Of a stretch of DNA of 64,000 nucleotides, positions 22,442 to 35,109 are shown piece by piece; positions within the stretch are counted from its first letter, which is position 1, and each line of letters opens with the position of its first letter. The stretch covers positions 88,381-152,380 of the forward strand of contig JAANBB010000058.1 in NCBI GenBank assembly GCA_014621425.1, given 5' to 3'. The DNA is from Cylindrodendrum hubeiense (Eukaryota > Ascomycota > Sordariomycetes > Hypocreales > Nectriaceae). The notes under the pieces are model-generated. The model saw nothing but the letters and a program-made list of their open reading frames with translations. It was not told the DNA's origin and did no database searches. Position numbers and translations under genes: made by a program.

Positions 22442-25400
22442 CTACTCGGCGCCCTGGACGTCCATCTCATGAACCTTCCACTCGCCGTCCACCCAGGACT
22501 GCTTCTCTCCCAAGAATGCGATCCTCTCTTCACCCTTGCTCATAGCATCCACCAGGTAACGCTGTGCCACCTCGCGCACCTGGTCCTTGGTAACATCGAG
22601 AAGCTCCACGCGCTTGCGCTGCTTCATCTCCTCCGTCACGCCCGACAAGAACCTGCCCATACCTTCTTGGTTCACAGACACGGGCGCGTCAACGCCCTGG
22701 AACACCGAGATTTTGGCCTCCTCCAGATCCCGGTCTGACCATTGCTTATCCACCGCCCACCGGCCCGCGTTGCGCATAATGCCCAGCGTGTTTTGGGGGT
22801 TCGGGTCTCGGTAAGAGTAGAATCCAAACAGGCCATCCAGCGCTCGCGAGTATGCGCCACCGCCATAAGCACCACCCTTCTCGCGAATCTCATGGTGCAG
22901 GTGCTTGTGGGTGAGCATCTGGGACAGAATCTGGAGCGGCGCTCCATCGGGAGATGTGTATGATGCCGTCGGCAGCGATAGGCCACCGTAGTAGACCTGG
23001 TATGGGAGAGGGAAGAAAGTCTTGCTGTCACGAGGTAGCTGTCGGGGCTCAGGGTTCTTCAGCTCTAAAGGTCCGCGGGAGCCACTGCTCAGGAAGGTCT
23101 GCAGGGAGACCGTGTTATTCGCGACGCTCTCCGACCCACAGGTGAGGGCGGTACGGAAGTTGTCACCAGCGAGCGCAAAGTTCTGGATCTGCTTCAGCTT
23201 GGCGATGACATCTTCTAGCTTGTCAGACTCGGGTCGGCTGGCTAGTGAAGTCACCAGCTTAACCTGTGACAGTCCAGACACCTGCTGGCGTAGCCACGCG
23301 GCTCGTGTCAACCCTGTCTCAGAGTATCCCATGGCGTATCGGTGTCCAGTCGAGGCAATGTCGTTTACTACACCATCCGCCGATGCCTGCAGAAGCTGTC
23401 GAATGCGGAGGGCAGCCTCGGGGCTGTCGAAGTCAGTCCCCAGGACCAGCTTCTCAATAATATCAAACATGACGGGGACGTTTCGGTCCAGAGCCATGCC
23501 TGTGAAGATCAAACCCTCGCTAGCCTGGTGGAAGTCTGTTGGCGAAGGAGTGCAATGGTATCCCACCGACACACCACCGGTCTTGAGCTTGATGAGGTCC
23601 TCAAGTTGCTCCATCGACATGTCCTTGGTGCCCAGTCGCATGATACTGTCAGTGAATAGGGGGATCAACTCGCGGAGGTCATCCGGCAGGTTCTCCAGCG
23701 TGTTGATGGCACGGAAATAAGTGAGGCCATTGGTAGGGGCCTCGCGCCATTGGATCTTTGCTCCGTTGGCATTCTCGTCTCGGATCACGACAGGCTCCTT
23801 GGTTCTCGGGATGTCCTTGACATACACAGTGGGCAGGCAGCTCAAGTCCTCAGTGTTGGTCTTGTTCTGCTCCACCAAAAGATCCTGCTCCTGCTTCTCG
23901 AAGTGCTTGCGGGCATTCTCCTCGCCGCCAGCCTTCTTGATGGCCTCTTGGATCTTGCCTGCCAATCGTTCCTGTTCCTCCTTGACCAAGTCCTCGCCGT
24001 AGGTAGTCGAGGGCGCCATGGTGAAGGTCAGAGCATTGTCGTTGAGTAGATACTTATCCATCAAGCTCTCAAGGTAACCGCCCTCGGCCAACTTAGTCTT
24101 AAAGGCGGTGATGGTATCGTTCCAGGCGAGCGAGTCAAACGGATCAACCCCATTGAACCACTTGGGCTTGAGGCGGTTGAGCATTGAGAATCCAAAATTG
24201 GCCGTCTTGTGCTTCAGGGTCAGCTCAAGCTGGTGCAGAGAGCCGTCGATCTTGTTCTGATCAAAGCCCTTACCACGAGCGTCACGCAGAATCTGCTGCA
24301 CCTTCTCCTTGAGCTTGGGAACATCAGACTCCTGGACACCAGTTAGGCCGATGGAGAAGATTCCACGCTTAGCAGAGCTGTCGTATCCGGCATTAGGGCT
24401 CCAGTCGGCACCCATACCAGCCTCAATCAGGCCTCGGTAGAGGGGAGAGCCGTAGCCGTCCATCAGGAGGGTAGAGAGAAGCGAAATTGAGAATGACTCA
24501 AGCACATCAGTGGTATCACCAGTGACCCACGAAACGGAGGTCTTGAACTGGCGATCGGCGTCCACCAAGGGGTCAAGGGGTCCATAGAGGGTGACGTCCT
24601 TGGGGCCATCCAGTTGAATTGGCTCATGGATTTGCTTGTCGCTCTTGATCTTGTCGAATGCCTGGAGCTGGGCGTTGACCTCCTGCAGGTGGTCTGCGAG
24701 GGGCATATCGCCATATGAGAAGAGCTTTGCGTTACTCGGGTGGTAGTGCTCGGCGTGGAACTGCTTCAACTGCTCGTATGTCAAGTCGGTAATCTTCTGG
24801 GGGTCGCCACCGGAGTTGTTGATGTCGGGGAAGATGTGATCATGGAACCGGATGTAGTAGAGGTACCCGGCGTCCGACATCTGTCCCTTCATCTCATTGT
24901 AAACGACGCCCTTGAAAACCAACTTCTTGCCAGCCTCATCCTCGGCGAGCGGGTTCTCCGGGCCAATTCGCCAACCCTCCTGGGTGAAGTCGGATTGCTT
25001 GAGCAGGGGATGCAGAGTGGCGTCGAGGTAGACGGACATGAGGTTCTTGAAATCCTGCTCGTTGGTGGTGGCGAAGGGGTAGAAGGTGTGGTCTGAGGCC
25101 GTGAAGGCGTTCATGAAGTTGGAGAGGGTTCGCGGCAACATCTTGAAGAAGGGGTCACGGATGGGGTACCTGGAGATGTACAATTAGCCATTGTTTGTAC
25201 CTAGTTGCCCATTCGATTTCGCGAGAGGGAACCGTACTTGTCGCTACCGCAGAGCGTCGTATGCTCGAGGATGTGGGGGATGCCGGTGTCATTGGGAGGG
25301 TTCGTCTTGAATCCAATGGAGAAGACATTGTTGGTGTCGTCGCGAGCAATGTGCAGGTAATCGGCGCCAGTCTTGTCGTGTTGAAGATGGAGAGCCGTCA

Positions 25401-25524
25401 GCTTGAGCTCGGGGACATGCTTCGAACGCACGATGGTGAAACCGTGGAGCTGTTCGCCGGGTTTGGGGAACTGCGATAGCTCCGTCACGGCCTTTCGCGC
25501 GGTGGATGCCGCGTTGCGGAGCAT
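22442..25524 (-). CDS. CYM1: Mitochondrial presequence protease (Cym1/PreP, M16C)
   Basis: Zinc metallopeptidase that degrades cleaved targeting peptides in the mitochondrion. Exons 25524-25238 and 25169-22442, split by a 68-nt intron, give 1004 residues, the normal length for the family. The inverted zinc motif HILEH (His84, Glu87, His88) lies near the N-terminus, and the downstream acidic ligand falls in the YNEMKGQM segment, both standard for M16C. The N-terminus ([13 protein letters not shown]) is short and basic with no acids, consistent with a matrix-targeting signal. The second half holds the inactive M16 repeat and ends in conserved RYL and AFLG-like blocks. It shares a 1.1-kb divergent promoter region with the taxilin gene. 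Confidence 0.96.
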
Positions 25525-26635
25525 CTTGGCGGCTGTCGTTTGGAGTCGTCGGGAGAATGAAGGGGAAAGTAATAAAAAAGAAGATTCTAATTATACATCG
25601 AACAAGTAGTATTACAGCGACAGGGTGAGAACCGACGTAGGGGCGGTGCAACGAGGTGGCGTCTCGGCTCCTTACTAAGATGAGGAGAGAAGGTCGAAAA
25701 GTCGAGATTTCGGATGCATGTCGTCGACACCATGACGCCTGGCCTGCCTGAGGTGGCTAGATCGCACCCGAAAATGAACAGGGCCGATCGGGCCAGGGTA
25801 CGGAGTGCTACCCAGGACCTTAAAGGCCGCTACAGTGGCCCTGCCGCACACAACGTCAGCCGACAGCAGGCGTCGCGCAGTGGTCGCCGAGGCTGTTCAG
25901 TGGTGGCCACCCAGTGACCACAGCGGACAGGGCCCCCCGGTGGAGCCGTGGGATTAGTCAGGTAGGGTGTCCTGTCGGCTCTTCAATAGCCCCCCAGCAT
26001 TCCCGGGCCTTCCATCAGTAGCCTGCTATCTCTGCCGCACATTACTGGCTATTGGGCCCTGCTAGTGCCCTAGCGGGTTGTGATGATGGCACAAAGGCTC
26101 CATGGCAAAACCCATCGGTGCCTTTCGAGACTCCATGAGCCCTTCATCTCGCGCTGTCCATTCCCAAGAGTTGGTGGCTTCCACGCCCTGCGCCTTTAAC
26201 CCTCCGAGTGACATTTGTACGACTCCGTTGCGGCTACTTGTCGCATATCAAGCGTAGGTCCGTCACAAAGCGTAGCCTTGCACCCACCACACTGCAACGC
26301 CCAGCACTCCGCCCACTGGCCGTCCTCCACTACCACTCCCAGGGCCACTGCGCTGCACAGTGACAATTCTCGCCCGGTCTCACTAACGCCCATTTCTCCA
26401 GTCTAGCCGACGCCATCTGTCTCGCCAGACTTGGCCTCTTTCAACCACCGACTCCGAATTCACGGCGACGACGACCTGGCCGCGGCCTCTTCCCGCAGCC
26501 ATTCCCCCGCGACCAGCCGACGACATCGAATCTCGAGACCCTCGATGCACTCAAGCCCCTCCGCCACTGCCCTCGTGACTCCCACCCGACCGGCTGGACG
26601 ACGGATCTGACGACCGTCGCCGAACCTGATCGGCG
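25525..26635. promoter_or_regulatory. Divergent promoter region, CYM1/taxilin
   Basis: 1.1 kb between two divergently transcribed starts. The taxilin side (about 26400-26635) is CT-rich and probably its leader. No gene or RNA recognised. Confidence 0.5.
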
Positions 26636-28258
26636 ATGCCTGCCAGCCAGCTGGAACCCCCTCTGGCCAACGGGCACGACGGGCACGTCCATCCCCCGCC
26701 AGCAACGGCTAAGAAACCGAAGGGCAAGAAGGCCATGGACTCCAACGAAGCGTCGCGCCTGCTGCAGGCCCGCATCTCCCAACTCGAGCAGGATGCCGCC
26801 GGCGAGAAGGATCAAGAGTTAGAGATTGGTGTGTTGCGCCCCCGTTTGATGGAACCGGAAATCGGAAAGACGACGCCTTGGTCGATCTCGAGACCTGGGA
26901 CGGAGAGAAGGAACTTGTGCTGATTCGTGGCCGGTATAGAGCGTGAAGTCAAGAGGGCAAACCGCGATCTCCTCCAACAGGTGTCTAAGATGGACAACAT
27001 GCAGAAGATCGATCACCTCACCAAACGCTCAAGCGAACTGCTGGCCGACATGCGACGCCTGGAGCGGGAGAACCAGAAGAACAAGCGACGCGGGGACAAC
27101 CTGCAGAAGGAACGAGACACTAACCGTACCGAACTAAGCAAGACGGTTGGGCTGAAAGAGAAGCTCGAGAAACTATGTCGCGAACTTCAACGGGACAACA
27201 ACAAGATGAAGGTGGGTTCCTGGACATTGGCGGACGATTCACCCCGAGAGCGAGTTCAGTGCTGATCCGCGCCCGACCAGAACGAGAACAAGGAGCATCA
27301 AACAACGCAGAAGCGCAATAACGTTGCGTGGGACGAGAAGTATGCGACCTTGCTGTCGAAACTAGAGGGATACCAAGAAGAGAAAGACACACCACGGAAA
27401 CAAGTCGTGGATATGGAGGTTGACGAACTGTGAGGAGTCACGAACTCAATGGTGGAAATGGCACCCCGCTAACGTCCGTCCTTAGGTTCCGGGTCCGCTT
27501 CAAGTCCTTCATCGAACAATACGAATTACGAGAGCTGCATTTCCACTCCCTGATGCGAACGAAAGAACTCGAGGTCCAATACCACATGGCCCGGTACGAG
27601 CGCGAGAAGAAGAATGCCGAGGCGGAGTCAACCAAGGCCCGGCACCTGCAAGCGCAAGTCCAGGCCTTCACCAAGACGGAGACGGAGCTGAGGAATCAAC
27701 TCAATGTCTACGTCGACAAGTTTAAGCAGGTGGGTGACGTCACACAACTTTGGTGCGGTATCTTGACTAATTCCACAGCAGGTGGAGGATACACTGAATA
27801 ACAGCAACGACCTGTTCTTATCGTTCCGCAAGGAGATGGAAGACATGTCGAAGAAGGGGAAGCGTCTGGAAAAGGAAAACGAAGCCTTGAAAAGACAGAA
27901 GGAAGCCACAGCCACAAACATCATCCGCATGGCTGAGGAGCGGCAAGAGTGGAAGAAGAAGACGGAAGCCGCTGAGAAGAAGACGGAGAAGCTCATGAGC
28001 ATTATCCAGCAGATGCAGCAGCAAGGCCGTAAGGTGCCGCCCAGCATGACCAACACCGTGGAAAACTGTTACTCAGACGGCCACGGTGGTGAGGGCGACG
28101 AGAGCGACTACTCGGACGAGGACGGCGAAGACGAAGAGCTTAGCGAGTTCGACGACGATACAGAGGAGGAGCCGCAAACCAACGAGCAGGGCGTCTCAGT
28201 GCCGTACGGACCTGAACGGCCGCCTCAGGCAACGCCAGCAACGACCAATGGGCATTAG
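26636..28258 (+). CDS. Taxilin-family coiled-coil protein
   Basis: Five exons (26636-26828, 26940-27211, 27281-27429, 27486-27729, 27782-28258) join in phase to 444 residues. After a Pro/Lys-rich N-terminus the protein is an almost uninterrupted coiled coil from about residue 35 to 350, matching the taxilin (myosin-like coiled coil) family; blocks such as FRVRFKSFIEQYELRE and a YVDKFKQVEDTLNNSN stretch are characteristic. The tail is highly acidic (DESDYSDEDGEDEE). Animal taxilins bind syntaxins and act in vesicle traffic; the fungal role is unproven. The last intron ends in a CAGCAG tandem acceptor, so isoforms with or without one extra Gln are possible; I chose the downstream site because it gives the conserved KQVED. 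Confidence 0.92.
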
Positions 28259-29418
28259 GAGGCCATTGAGAACATGACCTGGGCAGGACTTCGGAAGTTG
28301 CGCGACTTGTGAGAATGGCCAGCTCCATGCATTACCGGCATACGGCACTTGGCACTGAGCCATATCTCGACCAACATGACCCGAGAGCAGTGGATTTGTC
28401 CCATCAACTCGAGACGAGTACATGTCCGAGTAGCTAGCTAGTGGTCAGGCCGGGCTGTTGTGCAGGAGGCGCTCTTTGTGCTGCTGCCGTGTAAGATGTA
28501 GTGTCGTAGCTACCTGCTCTATTAATGCGTCGCCATGTTCGTGGACCTAGTTGGATCCATCCCCTTTCAAAAGGCCAGCCCTACTATGCTTTGAAGCCGT
28601 TGCTCTTGGGTGTGTTGGTTCGGGCACTTAGGTCGGATATGTTCAGGGCGAGAATACTCGGTCAGGCTATTGTACACTAGGGAGGTTTCTGTCATGAAAT
28701 AGGCCTCGTGTTGCCAATTTCGGATAGCGACCCTAATAAGCGTTTGATGATGCAAGTTTTGCCAAGGCGGACGAGTGAAGATTCAGACATCGTGAGGGGT
28801 GGAGGTGGGAAGATGCACCAGGAGTGTTGAAATTTGGGGGACCCCATTGCCATGATGCCCTGCAGCTGACTGAATTGTGCCACCCAAGCCGAACAGGGAG
28901 TCAGCTTCAGTAAGTTATCGCAGCCTGTACATTGTGCCCACTGCAGTAGAAATGCATCATGGTGACCACCAGAACCCGCCGTGTCCCACCGGAGCTTCGG
29001 GGTTCTAGCTCCCACCCGAACACGTCATTATCCCCCCATCCATGTAGCCTGCGTTTGCTTCCACATATCAGATTGCGCTTCGCCTGGGGCCTGCTCAAGT
29101 TTGTAGGGCGATGCCAAAAAGCCGATTTATTTTAATCCCATCAGTTCAAATGGGTAGCAAAAGTGCTTGGTACCTGAGGTAGCCAAGGTAGTAGGCATCC
29201 CAGGTGCTGAATCTATTAATACCTCCATGCTCGGCACATCGGGGCTTTTCGATGCCGATCACAGACACGTCTCACCAAAGGCAGGCGCGTCTTACTTAGG
29301 GCCACCTTACCTCCCATCCCACCTTTTAGAGTAGCAGCTGAGCTCCCCCCCAGCTTCACTCCTCCAACCCACCAAACACCCCAGCATCAAGCCCACGGTC
29401 TGTCGTCAAACCGCTACC
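28259..29418. other. Taxilin-STE24 spacer
   Basis: 1.16 kb with the taxilin 3' end and the STE24 promoter; the last ~100 bases are CT-rich. No gene or RNA recognised. Confidence 0.5.
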
Positions 29419-30943
29419 ATGGACTTTCTCCAGGTAAGTCGTCGCATTTCATTGCATCATCTTGGTTATCATAATAGAACAATTGCTAACGCGGTGCGCC
29501 GCTCCAACAGCGCCTCGCGCGCTTCCTCGACCGCCCGCTCTTCCCATGGAAGCGCCTCATCATGGGCTTCTCGGTCGGCCAGTACCTCTTCGAGACCTTC
29601 CTCACTGTCCGCCAGTACCGCGTTCTCCAGAAGCCTAGCCCCCCCGCCGTTCTCTCTAAGGAGGTCTCCCAAGAGGTCTTCGACAAGTCCCAAGCCTACG
29701 GCCGCGCCAAGGCCCAATTCAGCATCATCGACGGTCTTTACAGCCAAATCCAGAACATTGCCTTCATCCACTTCGACGTCCTTCCCAAGCTCTGGTCCTG
29801 GTCCGGCGATCTCCTGCTCCGATTCGCTCCTGAACGCTTCACCGGCGAAATCAGCCACTCCATCGTCTTCGTCCTAAGCTTCATGATTGTTGGCCAGATT
29901 CTCCGCCTGCCTTCTTCCATCTACAATACCTTCTTCCTCGAGGAAAAGTTCGGCTTCAACAAGCAGACTCCCAAGCTCTTCGTCACCGACCTACTCAAGT
30001 CCCAGCTCCTGACCTTCGTGCTCGCGCCCCCGATCCTTGCCGGTTTCCTCGCCATCATCCAGAAGACTGGCAACCAGTTCTTCTTCTACCTCTGGGCTTT
30101 CGCTGCTGGTCTCCAGGTCTTCATGATCACCATCTACCCGATCGCTATCCTTCCCTTGTTCAACAAGCTCTCTCCCCTCGAGGATGGCAAGCTCAAGACC
30201 GGCGTCGAGGCTCTCGCTGCCAGCCTCAAGTTCCCCCTGCACGAGCTCTACGTCATTGATGGCAGCAAGCGTAGCGCCCACTCCAACGCCTATTTCTTTG
30301 GTCTCCCCTGGAAGAAGCACATTGTCATCTACGATACCTTGATTGAGAAGAGTGAGAGTGAGGAGGTTGTCGCCGTCCTTGCCCATGAGCTCGGTCACTG
30401 GAAGCTGGGTCACACGACCAGCCTCTTCGGCATCTCTCAGGTACTTACTCCTAACAACCCCCCAACGCTCTTGATGAAGCTAACTAACATTTACAGGGTC
30501 ATTTGTTCTACATCTTTACTCTCTTCTCTGTCTTCATCAACAACAACTCCTTGTACTCGGCCTTCGGCTTCCTCAAGGAGCACCCTATCATCATCGGCTT
30601 CATTCTGTTCTCCGATGCCCTCTCGCCTACTGATCTCCTCGTCAAGTTCGGCATGAACATCATCACCCGCAAGTTTGAGTTCGAAGCCGACGCCTTCGCC
30701 AAGAAGCTCGGGTACCCCGAGGAGCTCGCTCGCTCCCTGCTCAAGCTCCAGATCCAGAACCTCAGCACCATGGACGCCGACTGGATGTACGCCAGCTACC
30801 ACTTCTCTCACCCCCATCTTTCCGAGCGCCTCAACGCTCTCGGCTGGAAGGGTTCCGAGGGCGTCACTGAGGGTGTCCCCGACAAGTCCGTTGAGGCCGA
30901 CAAGGAGGGTGTTGCCAAGGTTACTGGTCGTGACGAGCTGTGA
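29419..30943 (+). CDS. STE24: CAAX prenyl protease 1 (Ste24, M48)
   Basis: Integral ER and nuclear-membrane zinc protease that removes the AAX tripeptide from farnesylated CAAX proteins and makes an N-terminal cleavage in a-factor-type pheromones. Exon 1 encodes only MDFLQ (29419-29433); exons 29511-30440 and 30497-30943 complete 463 residues. The zinc motif HELGH is at about 297-301, and the third ligand is the glutamate of FEFEADAFA near 378. Several hydrophobic segments fit the seven-helix barrel of the family. The C-terminus carries a charged tail rich in Glu/Lys that may be cytosolic. It is tail-to-tail, 372 bp away, with an M16C metallopeptidase. Confidence 0.97.
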
Positions 30944-31315
30944 GCTATCATTGCCATTTAGACGGTCGAAAAGGGGTTGTTACACGGCGGTCTGTACCCC
31001 GCCAAGGTCGCAAATATAAGTGTCACGCAGGGTGATCTTTTCGAGATATAGGGAGGAATGGTTGGGCTATAAGAATCGGTCATCTAGAGTCATAGATCCC
31101 AAGCCCACGTGTACAATACAGGTCATTTGCAATTCATTCGCACCGGTCATCGGCATTGCTACCGAACGTTCAAGTGACTACTCGGGGCCACTTTATTCAG
31201 TCTGTACATCATGAACCAAAGATGCTCGGGTTGCCCGGTTCGCCTCTAGGACCTGGTCCCCTCTCTTTGTCCCCGTCTAGCAACAGGTCAATGCTGGTTT
31301 GGTGAATCAACTTTT
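30944..31315. other. Convergent 3' spacer, STE24/M16C peptidase
   Basis: 372 bp between two stop codons; the 3' UTRs may overlap. No gene seen. Confidence 0.5.
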
Positions 31316-34300
31316 CTAATCCTCTTCGGAATCATCTGAATCATAGGATCCCTCAGACCCTTCCAGCTCGTCCTCTTCCTCGTCCTCTTCTTCTTCCTCG
31401 TCGCCATCAGGCTTCAGGCCATAGTCGTCATGGAAGTAGCTGAGCTCGTGCGTCTGGACTTTGTAGCCCATGCCCTTGAAAGCAGTCTCCATGCCCTGGG
31501 AAGAGTTAGTTACGTACATGAACGGGTTTGCGCCGTTCACAATAATGCCCAGACTTGTGTTTGGAATGACAGAAAAATAAGGAGCATAAAGTCACATACC
31601 TCTTTCATCAAGGTCGCGCAAGTCACGATGATGTTGCTCTTACCAGGCTCGAAGCATGGTAGGATAATGTCGCGCATAACGGCGCGCATCTCGTCAATAG
31701 TAACGGCGCGCACACGGCGCAGCACCTCCTTGTCCCAGTTCTTGGGCAGGCCGCGGACGACGCCCTGGACAAAGTTTTGCTGGGCAGCGCTGGGCATCGT
31801 CGACTGCTCGTCAGCGAACATGACAACAATCTGGCTGATGGTGCCCTCCAGTAGGTGTCGGTCAATTTCCACCTCTCCTTCGGCGACCTTACGGATGGCG
31901 TCTCTGGAAGTAGCGATAGCCTTGAAGGCATCAGGAGAGCGGTAGACACGGTATGAGAGAAGACCTGAGTTGATGTCGCGTGCGAAGTAGGAGCCGTAGG
32001 CATAGCCAGCACCACGGACAGCGTTCCAGAGAGGACCCTCAGGGGCCTCAAGGTAGCCGATGGCGACCATGAGGGCGGCCATATGCGGGTCGGAAAATGA
32101 CTCCAGGCCCTTGGCCGAGGAGACAGAGTAGGAGCTGTCGAGTGTAGTCATGGGAATAATAACGGCACCCACGGATCCAGGGTTGCGACCCTCGGCGTTG
32201 AGTAGGCTCACGGGCTTGGGGATCTCGACCATGTCCTCCTGAGCAGTCAGAGACTTGGACAGAGTGTCCCAGGTGGTAAGGGGGTTGGGGAGAGTAGCCA
32301 GGTTGGCGGTAACAAGGAAGCGCATGTTCTGGAACGTGAACAGCGACTCTCGGACGGTGTTGAACCAGGACACAACCTTCTCGGGCTCCTTCTCCAACAA
32401 CTTCTTGAGGCGCTTGAGGTACACAGCTCGAACAAGGACACGCTTAGCGACAGCGAGCGTCGACCTCTCCATGTGGAACACTGCGTCAACCTCGCCAGCC
32501 ATACCGCGGCCGTCACGCTTACCCTCGGGGATATCAGCCAGGGCCTTGTTGACACCGGCCTTGAGGCGCTGAGGGTCGAAGAGGGAGTCAAACATCATGG
32601 TGCGGATCCATTCCACAGCAGCGGCGTACTTCTCTGGCTCAACCTGGAACTGGATCATCATACCGTCAGCGTCACCCAGGGATCGGGCAGAGCTGAGCGA
32701 GTAGCTGATGGTATCCCGCTCGAGCTCCATGACGACCTGCTCGAAGGCGACCTTCTCGCCATCACGCATGATGTGTGTGTTGAAGAAGTTGTCGCTGAAG
32801 ATGGGCATCAAGGGCTTGAACTCGTCGGGGATTTGAGAGGTACCGATATGGATGGTGATGTGCACGAAGTTGGTCGGCACGTCCTCGAACTGGAGGAACA
32901 GGGGTAGATTGCCACTGGGCGCAGCATCAATGAACTTCTGCGCAGATCCAGCACCCAGGCCAACAGCTCGAGCGCGTCCAGCACGGGCAGTGTCGGACTC
33001 GATGAAGTGGATAGAATCCGTGCCAGGAACCGCCCATTCATCGATGAGCGAGGCGGGGATAGGCGCATCGTTCTTCTTCTTTGCCTCCTCGAGATGCTTG
33101 CCGAGCTTAGCAAGGCCCTCGGGCCCAAGCTCCTCCTTGCGCTTGGCAATGCGAGCCTCCTCATCCTTCTTCATCTTAGAAGCCATCTCGAGGGAGGGCT
33201 TGCCAAGGACCGAGATGTGGTGAGCGTCCGACATCCACTTGCGGAGGAAGTCGCGCCAATCCTTGTCTTCCCACTTCTCCAAGGCATCGTACTCGTCAAG
33301 GTTCTGGAGATCCTTCAGCGTTGATCCATCACGTTCTCCAAAGAGATAGTCGGTGATGATGTTGGTGGCGTAGAAGGACTCGGAGGTCTCGGCGTGGTAC
33401 TTGACCTGGCGTCTCTCGCGGCGAATGCACTCCCTCATGTACTCCATATCAAGGGGGTTGGAGGCGACTTCCTTCAGCAATTCAAAGAGGCGCTTCTCGA
33501 CGAACTCAAGCTTCTCGGTAGCGACACCAGTGGGCTGCAACCAGATAACGGAGTTGGGGCGAGAGTCCCACCAGTAGCTGACGGAGCTGGCAAGCTCCTC
33601 ACGTTCGACCATGACATTCTCGAGGATGGATACGGATGAACCGCAAAGATAGGTGAGGAGAACATTGAGAGCGGACGAAGCGGTAGTATCAATGCAGTTG
33701 GGGCCAAAAAAGCCGACGAGAATTTCACCAACAGTCTCATCCTCCTCCGGGAACTCTGCGGTGACAATCTTGGACTCGGTGAGAGCGGGAGGCTGAGCGG
33801 AGTCAATCCACGGTCTGTTACCTTGGAGTTAGTATGTATTTCAAGCATAGGGAGTAGATTATGGGCCATGCCTACCGTCGGAAGGGGGTATCAAGGGAGG
33901 GGATGTCGTCCTTGATGGACTCTTCAAACTTGTCGAGGATCTGAAGCAAGTTCTCGTGGTCTGTCTCTCCGACGATTACCAGGCAAAGGTTTCGGGGCTG
34001 GTACATGTCTCGGTGGAACTGGCGGATGCGCTCCGGGGTCAAGACGCGAAGGGCGTTAGTCATGCCACCAGTTTCATATCGGAAACCGACATTCTCTGGG
34101 TAAAGAAGGCGACGGGCCTTGAGGTCCATGATCTCAGGACTGCGGAATTGCACAGCTTGCATCTCTGAGTAGACAACACCGGCATCATTACCCTCACCAT
34201 CAATGTGGCAAACCTCGGTGACGATTCCCTCATCGGTAATGGTGGGCAGGATAATGTGCTCCAGATAGACAGGAAGGATCTGGGCGAAACCCTCCCAGCC

Positions 34301-34633
34301 GGCAGTCTCGAGAGTGTAGGCAGTATGATCTGTTGCAGTCCAGGCGTTCGTGCCGGAGTAGGCGCGAGAGGACAACTTGTCGAGAAGGCCCTTGTACTGG
34401 TAGCTCTTGGAGCCCATGAAGACGAGATGCTCAAGAGTATGGGGAGCACCCGAGTCGTCAAAGATCTCGGTAGCTAAGGTGAAGTAGCCGTTGACCTTGG
34501 GGCCCTTGCGGTCGGCGATGACGACCTGCAAGCCACTGCGATCGGAGACATACTGAGTGATGGTGCAGGGAGCATAGTCTGCCTTGAAGCTCTGGATCTT
34601 GCGAAACCGCGACTTGGGAGTTTCGGAAGACAT
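31316..34633 (-). CDS. SDD3: M16C metallopeptidase, Sdd3/SPAC3H1.02c type
   Basis: Zinc peptidase related to PreP and insulin-degrading enzyme, similar to the uncharacterised yeast YOL098C (Sdd3) and its fission-yeast counterpart. Exons 34633-33876, 33814-31600 and 31495-31316 join in phase to 1050 residues. The zinc motif HTLEH (His65, Glu68, His69) is near the N-terminus, with the downstream acidic ligand in VVYSEMQ. There is no mitochondrial presequence, so I expect a cytosolic enzyme, unlike Cym1. The C-terminus is a run of Glu/Asp of some 30 residues ending DSDDSEED, an unusual acidic tail. I start at the ATG at 34633; an extra eight residues would need a TTG start. A CCCAG site just upstream suggests a 5'-UTR intron. 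Substrates are unknown. Confidence 0.93.
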
Positions 34634-34938
34634 GATGAGTTCCCTGAAGCCGCTCAATTTCCACAGAGAACTGGGGTATTGATTAGCATCCGTCTATGAG
34701 GCCAAACTGACGCGAACGAACAAACAAACAAACAAATGAAGCAAAGTAGAGGAGGTTGCTGAAGACCTAAATGACGGGGGACTAGGTGCGTGTAGTTCAG
34801 TTCTTGGGCTGTCATGAGGTCAAGGACAAGCTCCAACGAAGCAATAGATATTTGGTAGTAGTATCGATAAAAAGAAAACAGAGAGCAGTTGAATGAGCCA
34901 TATTTGGAAGAGAAAACGGAAACGGGAGAGAGAATGTG

Positions 34939-35109
34939 CTATGTGATATTGGAGAAATCCTTGTAAGAAGCAACTAACTCGAGGCCGGGAACTGGCAATG
35001 ACTGCAAACCAATCCCTTCTTTGAGGACGATAAGATAAGCCAAGATGCTCAGCAGGGCAACTACCACTGCGAGAACTGTCTGGAATGAGTTGCGAGCGAA
35101 GAGAGACAT
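34939..35109 (-). CDS. Small ORF: 56-residue single-pass membrane peptide
   Basis: Reads MSLFARNSFQ, then a hydrophobic stretch of about 18 residues (TVLAVVVALLSILAYLIVL), then a short polar C-terminal half ending FSNIT. The hydrophobic run after an Arg suggests an N-in tail-anchored or signal-anchor peptide. The ATG sits in a good context (GCCGCAATG) after a CT-rich stretch. I do not recognise the family. It lies 305 bp upstream of the M16C peptidase on the same strand, so it is either a separate small gene or an upstream ORF in that gene's leader. Codon choice is C/T-rich at third positions, like neighbouring genes. Confidence 0.4.
   Translation of the reverse strand: MSLFARNSFQTVLAVVVALLSILAYLIVLKEGIGLQSLPVPGLELVASYKDFSNIT

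Noticed and set aside
22442..34633. Biosynthetic gene cluster
   Set aside because: The genes are conserved housekeeping functions; no synthase, transporter or pathway regulator is present.
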